64,000 bases of DNA from Membranipora membranacea (lineage: Eukaryota; Bryozoa; Gymnolaemata; Cheilostomatida; Membraniporidae). Below the pieces are notes generated by a model. That model was not told the DNA's origin and did no database searches. It saw nothing but the letters and a program-made list of their open reading frames with translations. Both the position numbers and the translations under genes were made by a program. The stretch spans positions 7,812,001 to 7,876,000 of the forward strand of contig OU612073.1 in the NCBI GenBank assembly GCA_914767715.1. The letters run 5' to 3'. Below, piece after piece: positions 36,885-47,667 of the stretch. Position 1 is the first letter of the stretch. Every line of letters starts with the position of its first letter.

Positions 36885-39285
36885 TAATATATATATATAA
36901 TCTTTATTACTGAACCAATGATCATCTTCTAAAAATTAGAGGCGACCTTTAGAGGTTTCATCACAATATAAGTAAGGAAGGCAACCTGGGCATGAAAATA
37001 AAAACAGAAAAAAATTAATTCTTAGACTTTATAATTTACACATCCGGCATTGCTGTAACACATGAGTAAAGTGTTGCCTCTCAATTCAGTTCGTGAGCTG
37101 GTGTTGAGGCGCGTTGTATGTCTACTAGGTCTGCGAGCACTCGGTTGGCAGTGCCCAGGTGTCTTGATCTTGTCGATGTGTTGATGGCACATAGAGTCAA
37201 TATATTCGTCTAGTGGTATGATGTTTAACAGGGCTGTCCTTTCACTATACTCGTCACAGCCTGGGGCTATAATTTTCAGTGAGAGTTTTTCCAGCTGGAT
37301 TACTCGTTTCTTCTGTTGGTCGGTCATCATGCAGAACCAGGCTACGCTTCCATATGTCATACGAGGCCGTATACATGTAAGGTAGAACCTCGTGAGTAAC
37401 CGCTGAGGTACGCCAGAGCGTTTGAGGTTAAGAAGGGTATAGGTTAGCGGTCTGACGTTCTTCAGGATCGAGTCGACATGGTCTTCGAAAGACAAATGCT
37501 GATCGATAGTGATTCCTAGAAATCTAGTCTTAGTTGTCGGTGGTATTTGTTCTCCATTCAGCTTCAGAGTTGGTGGTTGGAATTGGTATCGAGCATGTTT
37601 GTTAGTCAGATGCATAATAGATGACTTTTTTGCATTAGCCACCATATTATACTCATCGCACCATGTCGATACTGTGTCTAGAGAGGTTTGGAGGTCCAGT
37701 TGTTGGTTTAGTGTTTTAGCGGGCAGGCCTGTTAATGTCAGGTCATCTGCGTATTTTTTATGTCACATTCAACTTCAAGGCTGTCCACATATAAAAGCCA
37801 GAAGACAGGACCTAGCAATGTCCCCTGGGGTGTTCCATTTATAACTGGTAATGTTCGGCTGGTATTGTTGCCGATGCGTACTGATTGGTATCGATGTGTG
37901 AGGAAGCTGTTGATGATTTGCACTAGATTATAGTTGATACCCTTCCTCGTTAGCATATCTATCAGTTTTCCTCTGTCCATCTTGTCAAAAGCCTTTGACA
38001 TGTCAAGGAAAGCGACTGTCAAATATTTTGACTTTGGTTCATCTAATAATTGTGTCCAATTATCGATAGCAGCTATGATTGCATCTACTGTACCTCGGTT
38101 TTTCTGATACGCATACTGGTTTCCATCAATGGTTGGTAAAACAAACTGAACATAAAAATGCATAACAGCTTTTTCAATAATTTTGCCCAGGTGCCATAAC
38201 AAGGAAATAGGTCTAAAATCTGATTCAGTATCAACAGACTTCTTTTTTTCGATTGGTACTATCTCTGCACACTTCCAAATATCAGGAAAATAACCACATT
38301 TAAAACAGCTGTTTATGATAGTACATATAGGAAAGCAAAGCTCGTCTGCGCACATTCGTGTAACCCATGATGGGAAGTCATGTGAATGTGTAGCCTTCCT
38401 TGTGTCAATATCTATGAGCCATTTATATACCTGATCGACTGTAACAGACAGGGGTGTAGCGCTCTCATGACTGGCGGTGTCAGGGGTTATGCTAGTCGGG
38501 GTTCCTCCAACTGATGAGAAGTAGTCATTGAGTCTATCAGCTGTCTGCTGTTGGTTTAGGTGTTCGCCGTTTAGGTTGTAGCTTTCTTTTGTCTTAGTTT
38601 TGTGTTTGCCTCTGAGTGTGTTGATAACATTCCAGCACGTTTTTGGGTTTCTATCATCAAGTTTCTTGACGATCCATTTCTTCTTTATTGTCTGTAGGTG
38701 TTTTTTCAGTAGACGTGAGAAAAACTTAGATGAAGGGGATCCTTTACTGTACGACTTCTTCTTAGCATTTCTTAGTTTCCGTGCCAAACTGTCAAACCAG
38801 GGTGCGGATTTGTTGGATTTCTTATAACGTCTCTTAGGGCAGTGTTTGTCTACGATATTGTTCATAGTGTGTTGAATAGCCTCAGCCTGTTGATTCACAT
38901 CAGACAAAGTGGTGATTGTGTCCCACTTGATGGATGTAACATCTTCTTGGATCGCTATTCGTGTTTGTGGTGTGGGTTTTCTCGAGTAGTAATATTCGGA
39001 TTCTCTGGGTGTCACCGCTGTTGTAGGTAGATATACGGTGTTGTGGTCACTACTTCCTAGCGGAGGCAGCTTTTCACATACCAGCGATTTAATCTCATCA
39101 ATGTTGTAAAATATGGTCTAAGTAAACATTTTTCCGTGTCGGAAAGTTCACGATATTGGTCAAATTGAATACTTCACTTATGTCATGCATGTTGAGATGA
39201 TTGAAGTCTCCAGCGATGAAAAAGTTACTGGAATGCTTGATGGAGAGATCTGTGATGGTGTCGCTGATGTGTTTGAGACTGTAAC
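36885..39285 (-). mobile_element. LINE copy with endonuclease remnant and nearly intact reverse transcriptase
   Basis: In coding order: the end of an APE-type endonuclease (FFIAGDFNHL at about 39220, GSSDHNTV at about 39050), a linker, then RT motifs DFRPISLLWHLGKIIEKAV, VAFLDMSKAFDKMD, NGTPQGTLLGPVFWLLY, YADD at about 37745, and a C-terminal part ending at 37022. Only two frame breaks are seen: one near 39110 in the endonuclease tail and one in a run of six A (minus strand) at about 37755, just before YADD. The 5' end is truncated inside the endonuclease. The 3' end has AATAAAG followed by a (TA)n tail at 36885-36905. Few breaks suggest fairly recent insertion. It belongs to the CR1/Jockey superfamily, but a different family from the neighbouring plus-strand copy. 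Confidence 0.88.
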
Positions 39286-39454
39286 CTGGCATATGCTCCC
39301 TCAACCCCCCCCCTCTCCAGCCAATCAGACAGGCTGGCTGTTTCCCAGCCAAATGTTTGCTCAGAGGTTGACCTCCATCCCCCTCCAATGAATGCTATTT
39401 GCAGAGCCAAAAACAACAGTGTGTGATTTCAGTCCCTTCTTTTACAAAAAAAGC

Positions 39455-39539
39455 TCCCTCGAACCGGATTCGAACCAGTGACCTAAGGATGTCTATATGC
39501 CATTACAGTCCTCCGCTCTACCAACTGAGCTATCAAGGG
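39455..39539 (-). tRNA. tRNA-Tyr (anticodon GUA) with 12-nt intron, copy B
   Basis: The mature part is identical to copy A at 34276-34360; the intron differs by two bases (TGGCATATAGAC here versus TGGTTTATAGAC). Cloverleaf, T loop TTCGAAT and the G-U containing acceptor stem are intact. The flanks are related to those of copy A. Confidence 0.95.
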
Positions 39540-39756
39540 TGCGCTGTTGACCGGTCAGATATATAGGTATTTAAAGATAATTCTCAGGCTATGATCAATA
39601 TTTATATCGAACCCATTAATACTCAACAAGGAGGGGACAACTCTCACAAAATTATCTCAAATCCGTCTGCTCGCATAATTCTTGCATAATTGATGTACCA
39701 TGCCTACTTAATTTGAGTATTCTAAATATAGAATATCCAAACAGACTGTATCGGAT

Positions 39757-40165
39757 GTGGTTACTTTAATCAGTTATAGGGTGGGACGGGTCGGGTGGGG
39801 GGAGGGGTATGTCCGGCCCTCCTTACTTTCTTAGTATAATATTTCCAGCGCTTCTAGGTTTGAGAAGTGGTTACAGTAATCAGTTATAGGGTGGGACGGG
39901 TCGGGTGGGAGGGGAGGGGAGGGGAGGGGTATATCCTGCCCTCCTTACTTTCCTAGTATGATAATTCCAGTGCTTCTAGGTTTGAGAAGTGGTTACTTTA
40001 ATCAGTTATAGGGTGGGAGTGGTTGGGTCAGGTGGGAGGGGTATATCCTGCCCTCCTTACTTTCATAGTATAATATTTCCAGCGCTTCTAGGTTCGAGAA
40101 GTGGTTCCTTAATTACTGTAATAGTTCCAGCATCTTCTTCATGGCATCAGCAGACCCGCGATAGC
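39757..40165. repeat. G-rich minisatellite array, about 110-122-bp unit, 3.5 copies
   Basis: Copies start (GTGGTTAC) at 39757, 39867, 39989 and (partial) 40101. Each has a block of GGGTGGGACGGGTCGGG type and ends TTCCAGCGCTTCTAGGTT. The number of GGGGA units varies between copies. Confidence 0.88.
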
Positions 40166-40185
40166 TCAGTGGGAGGACTGTAGTT
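40155..40185 (+). pseudogene. 5' half of a tRNA-Tyr-like sequence
   Basis: CCGCGATAGCTCAGTGGG followed by AGGACTGTAG matches the acceptor, D and anticodon parts of tRNA-Tyr with a deletion after the D arm. Nothing of the 3' half follows. It directly abuts the end of the minisatellite array. Confidence 0.55.
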
Positions 40186-40330
40186 GAGTTACACCATGAC
40201 ACCCTTAACCCTTTGAATCCGTCCCCCTCTACATAATGCCGTTGCTGCTAGCATCAGAGTAAGGCAAAACAAAGAAATTAACAATATTGACCATACATCA
40301 TGATTGCATTCTCTAAGTTCATCAAAAGGC

Positions 40331-40415
40331 TCCCTCGAACCGGATTTGAACCAGTGACCTAAGGATGTCTATATACCATTACAGTCCTCCGCTCTACCAA
40401 CTGAGCTATCGAGGG
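40331..40415 (-). tRNA. tRNA-Tyr (anticodon GUA) with 12-nt intron, copy C
   Basis: Same structure as copies A and B. Two informative changes: the acceptor 5' strand is CCCTCGA, which pairs perfectly with TCGAGGG, and the T loop is TTCAAAT instead of TTCGAAT. The box B core therefore differs by one base. It should still fold. Confidence 0.93.
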
Positions 40416-41344
40416 TGAGCTGCCTTAAAGCTGAGAAATATACATATAATTATTTCCATGGTAACTATGGACTTTGTTATTAGCTTCTTTAGGTTGGTTT
40501 CCAGGAAGAAATAACATCTGATTTATGTTGAATATTGATGGTAAGATGGCAATTAGATAAGGTATCAATGAGTCTATCAGCCCTGGTCACAGATAACCAA
40601 GGTGTTAAAATTGTCAATTACTGTAAAAAAAATGATGAGATTCATGGCACATTGATCCAAACAAAAATGTATATTTTTTTTTTGCCGAAGACAAGACCTG
40701 TCAAAAGTTTGCCCATGACATAAAACTGTGTTTTCAATGCGGAAAAATTATTATCAATCAGACAGCTCTGCTTGAAATTTTAATTTAATAGTACTTTTAT
40801 TGACATTAATTTTGAACTATGGTAAAATAAATAAATCAAATCGGAAAAATAACAATAATAAAACAATGGGATAAAAGTCAAGCGCAACATTGTTGAAAAA
40901 CATATTATAAGAAATTTATGAATATCTCTCCAGTGTAAGTCATGTCAATTTATCTGGACAAGCAAGGAGTACCTCCCTGGGACAAGTACTCATTTCCACA
41001 TGCCTGTTTGCCCCCCCCCCAAATTTCTAAGCATTGAACCACTCATAAAAATGCTTTCCCAAACCAGATTTGTTATCCTGTGCTACTTCAACTGCTATTG
41101 TGGGTTAGCTGACAGTAAAGAAGTTCATGCATTCGGTTGGAAACTTTTTAGTATGATTAAAGCTGTTTGATACCTGAGTTTCAAGGCAAGTGATGGTTGA
41201 ATGATGACGGGCCTTACAGAAGAGATCTATGATCTCCAAGTGAAACAACTAAGTAGCTATGGTTGCATGATCGCCGACTGAGCTCAAACAGAGAATATAA
41301 CCAATTAATGAGCATGAAACGGCTAGTTTTGCCTGTGGCAGTAC

Positions 41345-41515
41345 TTCCAGCTCTGAGAAGTGGTTACTTTCATCAGTTGGGTTGGGTTGGGAGGGGTATA
41401 TCCCGCCCTACTTTCTTTCATAGTATAATATTTCCAGCGCTCCTAGGTCTGAGAAGTGGTTATTTCCATACTGTAATAGTTCCAGCATCTTCTTCTTGGC
41501 ATCAGCAGACACGGT
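41345..41515. repeat. second, shorter G-rich minisatellite array
   Basis: One full unit begins at 41360 and a partial one at 41456, followed by the same TTCCAGCATCTTCTT...GGCATCAGCAGAC end as the array at 39757-40165. The two arrays flank tRNA-Tyr copy C. Confidence 0.85.
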
Positions 41516-42000
41516 TCGCGGGAGCAATTTTGGCATTATGTTACATTTGACACCTGATTGTGGCAGATATTGTGTATTGATAAATGATATTTTTGGCAGT
41601 TATATAATAAGCCACAGAATAAACAAATCCTGTGTCAGCAATTAGGTAAGTTATGGCTCCACAAGTTTGCACATATAGGCCAATTGAGCCATAAAACAAA
41701 TATTCAACCAATTTTTTAACACACCGGGTTCAACAAGTAAGATTTTTATGATAGATTAAAAAGAGTAGCACACAATGAGAAGTTGTCTGCTCAGGATCTA
41801 TCACAAAGTAACTTTCATAACAAGTGGGGCTGATGTATTGCGATTTGCCATTTCAGTAACTTGTGTGACTTTATACTGCTATGGGTTTACGCATATCTCA
41901 CATGAAAGTTAATAGACTTCTATACTTTCGTGTATGGTTTACTTCACCATTTCATGGCCACAGAAAGGAAGCGAAAGCCCAGGTATTATATGTGTATCTT

Positions 42001-42576
42001 TCAATAATAGCTAAAAGTTTCCACCACGGATTTTGACTTGTACTGCTGATATTTAACCTTTACAAAAATGATACCTTGGGTGTATGCCGTCCAGCATACC
42101 ACCACACCTGTTGTGTCTAACTCATCATCACGACCAATCATCCACATCTCAATCATCGTTTTACTATTTTCCTTTGCTGCCACTACAGCGGAGGGCGCTA
42201 TGTACTCTTTCTCGGCATCAGTCAACACCTACAAACATTGTAGCTAACTACAACAAATGTAGATAATACTTTGACCTTAGAGTCAGATAAATTGTTTGAT
42301 AACCTTGTCAGCAGAGGTCAGTTCAAAGATTAGAAAATGACTGAACAACGTTAATAGAATGTTACTTGACATTGGCCATGCCTTGAATTCCACAGTGCTG
42401 TGCTTCCTCAAACTTATTATTAAATAGGCTGTGTATGCAAGCATGCTACACTGTATTTTTGCTAAATCAAGGACTGTTGCCATCTTGATTATGTCCATTG
42501 GCAAAAGCGTTTTAGTTTCCCTTCCACTGGGAACTTCTTGTTGCCTTTCTGTGGCATTTTTTGTTGAGGTTGGCAT
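42001..42576 (-). CDS. possible two-exon small gene, 166 residues, two hydrophobic stretches
   Basis: Exon 1 (42576-42304) codes 91 residues starting MPTSTKNATE and ends at a weak donor (AAG|GTTATC). Exon 2 (42228-42001) has a fair acceptor and 75 residues to TGA. The joined frame is phase 0 and the intron would be 75 nt. Hydrophobic stretches around CSMLAYTAYLI and SNILLTLFSHFLIF could be membrane segments; exon 2 starts acidic (VLTDAEKEYIAPS) and ends with TGVVVCWTAYTQGIIF. I do not recognise the family. The weak donor and lack of a family match keep this tentative; further exons are possible. Confidence 0.35.
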
Positions 42577-45500
42577 TCCGGTTAGATTGCCTTCCTCTCT
42601 GAAACTTTGAACGTCATAGCAACTAGGTTAGGCCTACCGTAGATAAGTTATATTAGCCCACAAGCTTTGTTTCTGGCTCAAGCGGGAATGAATCATGAAC
42701 ATCCAACTGTAATGTCGCAAAAATCAAGTTACGACCAGTATTTTAATCATAGTATTTTAATGGTAAAGGTACCGGTAACCCCATAAATAAACATATAAAT
42801 ACCCGTAATTTATTTAATTATATGTTTCTGGGTAACCCATTCTCATCCTGTTTAGGCTTCCATTCCTGCCACAAACTTAATCATATCCACTGTATTGCAA
42901 TAAAAACATCCTGAAATTATTATTGCTTATGTTTATTTGTCAAACTGAGCCACAACATGGGTAATAACATATGTGTGGGGACAATGAGGTCAGCTTGTAA
43001 ACAACTTCAAAGCAACGTTGTGGCAACGTGTCATGTCAATACGTAATGAGGCCACAACAGTCCATGTTATCTCTCCTAGGACTGCTGGAGAGGTGACCGC
43101 AATGCTGATAACAGGGACAAGAAATGAAACAAAATTCTAACCGTTTAAAACATGTCCATCTTGTCCAGCCTACGTCAGTAAAATAGATATTGTTTGTTTC
43201 TTTTGGAAACAAGGTAACGATAGTAACAACTTATTCTTGTGGATATGTCGTAAACAATTGAATCATCAATATTTCACTGTTGGTTTCCTGTCACACTTTA
43301 TCCCAATTCTTGAAATCAACCTTGTTATAGGACTGAACAAAGCTATAGCGATATTTAGATACAGCATTGCCAGGATTAGTCAAATCTGTCAATCTGGAAC
43401 AGAATCTCAAGCAGCAGTAAGGTAGTAATATATACCAATTGCATGATTTATCTTATTTATAACATGTCACAGACAAGGACACATAGTGCGGAACTGGCCA
43501 TGAACAAAAATAGAAAAAAAGTCAGCACTCTGTAGATGTGTGAAAGGCAGCATTAAAACCATCTCTGCCCCATGCTCATCTATATTTAATGGTGTGATAT
43601 CTTCCGGAGGGACATAGTTTCAAAAGATCATTAATAAAATGGTCATGGCAGTTCCTGGATTGACTGGCTTCAATTTTGATTTGATTGTAAACACACCTGT
43701 CCCAGTGAAGTGACACCAGAGACTAATAGGTATAGTCTGTCTATAGTCTGGTGTCCCCATAAAATGTCCCTCATTTTAGATCCTGCTAAACGAGAATGAT
43801 GATGATGATTACAACAACATGGCCGGTCACGTAACACTAATCTATGACCAATTGGTCCTACACACTGATTTGAATGCATACCTACTAGTTGTATTTGTGG
43901 CCCGAAGGAGCATTCCTTGAAATAATTTGATATGCAGTCACACTGGTTTGAACAATGCACTTGATGCATCCATCTTGCTACCGCAAAAAAAGTATAATTG
44001 AAAATACAGGTTCAGACAATTAGTAGGGAGTCAGCCGGGCGTTACCAAAATGTTTCTCAAGAGATGATTTTACAACCTCTGCTTCTCAATAGAACGATGT
44101 GATTTAACAGTCATTACTGACATTTTTCCATGGTCCGTACCACGCCATCAGACTGTCTAATGGAGTTTTCCATCGACCTACAGACACATTATATTTGATT
44201 GCCTGCGCTTTGCATGTCCAAGTGATGAAGTATCACATAGTATTACAAGCCAATTCGCAGAACATGCAGATGACATAGCGTGTTGATAGATGGCATTGGG
44301 TAAGGACACACGGTCATGGAAAATTTTGCAATGCTGCCAGCAACTCAATGCTGCCAGGTACTGCCATTATCACTGCTTGCTGTGAGGTTATTACTGTGTC
44401 GAACCTAGAGGAGGAGACTTTTGGACCTTTGAGAATTGTGACTTCAATTCTAATTGCAAAAAAAGTTACACATTTCCAGGATTGCGTTTCTTTTGGCCTT
44501 TCGGCTAAAGTGTTGCAACCAGAGCCATACAACAGTATAACATATTAAATATAGAGCAATTTTGAACAGAAGTTGCAGGGGCAACCACTATTTCATCACG
44601 GTCACCCTATTCTTATGAAGGCGAGTGATATGACCTTGCGATTAAATAACCTACAAGGCAATGTAACAACTTAAATACCTCGGTAATGGTATCACACCTT
44701 TACTTCATTCCCTGATAACTACCATGTCTGAAAACAGCACATGCAGGGTATCCGCAACGTCTTTCGGTTTTTTCTATTTCGACAGGCGTCGGGGCATTTA
44801 GCAAAGCATATACTGCGGGCATCGTTAGGCTTGCACCTTTGATAATTGTAAGTGCATTGTATGGGAGTGCTACCTTGAACTGATAAATTGGAAATGTATA
44901 TCACACTTAGTAAAACAGTATTGGTTGAGGATTTACCAGCCAGATATGGCATGGTACCTTGCGAGAGTTGACAGCCGTTCAGGATGGAATGCATCATCAC
45001 CATGTGTAACAAGTAAACGTTTTACACGCACCCACAATAAGGGATTCTAGGAAATTTTGAATTTCCGCCTGAGGCAAGCTCACATGAGTTAAACTGGCCA
45101 AACCAGTTACACCACAGTCCACAACCCACCCTCGCCTTGTTATGTAAGGTAGACTACACAAATAATGAACTATTTATCAACAAAATAAATGTATCCATCC
45201 TAAAACTCTATTTCTTTGTTGACAAACCACAATTCACAATAGAAATATTCACTAGTTTTCAGCAATACATCCTTCCATCCAGTGGATATTTCCAGTTTTT
45301 CCGCGTAGATCTATTTTTTGAGATTGCCAGTAGAAAATCTTCATCTTGCAAAAATACCTTTACGTAACAATCGAACCCACGAACAAAATGCGGCAGGTGG
45401 CAGAATTTTCCATCACAAACCGATCTTCATCTGTCAAACACAGCGCATTGTACATCATCGCATTGAAGCATATGGCCCAAGGGGTCTGGTCTAGACACAA

Positions 45501-47595
45501 ACAATTTTGTAATCAATCTTTCATTCACAACTCACTACACTACTCGAGATTCAAGGGGTTCTCACAGACTGTGTTTGTGGTTAATTAAACTGAAAAGTCA
45601 AACAATTTCTCTGAATCCTATCAGATTTTGTTACATCCCTTCGGTAGAGCCTATAAAAGGAATATAGTATTTTCACATGTCAGGGCCATAATCTAGGGTT
45701 TTGGCAAGCCGCCAAGACAGTTAAGATTTTTTGGCCCACTTTTACAACGACATTTGTTCTCATATTCATGAGCCACACAGGCGTTCCAGTTCATTGTGAT
45801 CCCTGGAGGTTATGATCAGTAGGTTACTGCCACACATCAAGTCTAGACTGTAGAATAAATGTTTTTATAGATGGGCTCATTTATTATGTAAAAAATAGGG
45901 TGCAGCGTGGATCCTATTGCAGTATCTGACACATTGGTCATTGGCAGAACTCTTACAGATGATGAGGTATAAATCCCCAATAATCCAGCAATTATACACA
46001 TTGACCAGTCCGTAAACTGTTTAGACCATGATAAACTTGCAGGTGCGACACAGGTGCACAGGTAAATGATCTAAGTACGCGAGTTTTTTCTAAAAAACAA
46101 ACTCTACCTAGCGGCCATCTCAGACATTCAAACTATAGTAACCAGGTAATAACCAGATCCTACCGGACATTGATGGGTCAATGGTCACCATAACTAACAA
46201 CTTGATGCCACATCCTGCTGACAACCAAAAAAATACTGACAACACGTTCTTCCTAAGCAGCATACGTGGAAGATTAGGTTACTCATGCCTACATGTCAAG
46301 TGTTCAACCAGGAAAGACCCAAATTCAGACGGGACTTTTGGTGAGATAATAAATACTCAAATTAAAAAAGTATGGAAATGCCCAGATTTTGTAATTACTT
46401 CTTCAAAGACTGATATTTGTTGTTTCAAGAAATCAGGGCAATTACCTATATATACCGTCAAATAATCACCACATCAATGAGGTTGGAGAATAGGTGATGG
46501 CTTTCAATCAAGCATATAAGCAATAATAAAGGATGTTATATGTTGGGTCTCTTGTCGATACACTGTTTTGAACTCCTCAGGTTGAGAACAATTAACACCA
46601 TCCATAAGACATCAAAGTTGCAAAACACTACATAATAGAATGGTAGAGTACTTGAGCATAGAATTATAGTACGGCTCACATGAAACATAATCACATTATT
46701 TGCTCAGCAGATGTTGTAATTTATTGCAAAATGACAAATTGTGAGAAATAATTGATGTCTTAGTTAGTGTAATGCATTTCTAAGGTATAAATTTTGCAAG
46801 AAGATATCCTTCTTCAGTGTCACGCATAACCAAATACTTCTCAAGCCTATTTACCAGTCAACTTATTAGTCAGTGTTGTTGTAGCCTGAATCACCAATTT
46901 TTACAATCGGACTCTCAATCTAGGAGGCCTCTTGGAGGAACCTCTTAACATCTAAAAACCTCCACCTAAGCACTTACTGAGTTTACACACCATTGTTTTA
47001 ATTTTACAGGACTCGGGAGTTTCGAGCCTGTAAATTATACCATATCAATTTTCTAACCGGCGCTTAGGCTTTGTTGTTTGTTGCTGGTATTTCCAGACCA
47101 ATCGCGACCAACTCAGTTAAACAGGAGAACATACCCTCACAGATTCCAAGACATTTGAGGGTGTAGGCAGTTGTTCTGTTGGTTTGAGCTATGAAGGAAG
47201 AGGGAGTTCATTGGAGTTGAGCTTACAACATGCTAGTGTAGAAAGTTCTGGGATTTATTGCAACCAACTACCTAAAAGGCTTTGTTGGCTGCTTGGCGCA
47301 GTTACTGGAGCCCTATCTTTCTATTTAGCCCTGTCGGTTCTTCTGGTCGGTGTTTTACCATTAATTAATTTTATCTACAAGATTGAAATGGTTTGCCATT
47401 TGCGTCACAATTAGGTTTGCCTCCATAAACTTTTATCAGGTATTTGTACCAATCGATCTCAGCTTAGTGCATTTGATAATCACCGTTTGATTGCAGGTTG
47501 TAGATTGATGAAATGTAGCTGATAAGTGAGACCGAGGCTGGTAAATTAGCCAATCAAAGTTTATAAAGCTACTGATTGGCCATCACAACATATAA
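42577..47595. other. long stretch with no supported gene
   Basis: Only short open frames without good splice sites or domains are present. No tandem array of note was seen. Confidence 0.4.
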
Positions 47596-47667
47596 GCCTC
47601 TATAGCTCAGTGGCAGAGCGCTGGTCTTGTAAACCAGCGGTCCTGGGTTCAACTCCCAGTGGGGGCT
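47596..47667 (+). tRNA. tRNA-Thr (anticodon UGU), no intron
   Basis: GCCTCTATAGCTCAGTGGC starts the acceptor and D arm. The anticodon arm is CTGGT-CTTGTAA-ACCAG (anticodon TGT), and the T arm TGGGTTCAACTCCCA is followed by the 3' acceptor strand TGGGGGC. The acceptor stem has two G-U pairs. A TTTT run six bases after the 3' end (start of TCTTTTGC) is a plausible Pol III terminator. Confidence 0.95.

Noticed and set aside
44719-45012. 97-codon minus-strand frame with many Cys in its second half
   Set aside because: Looks like a secreted Cys-rich peptide at first, but there is no signal peptide, the Cys spacing fits no family I know and there are no flanking exons.
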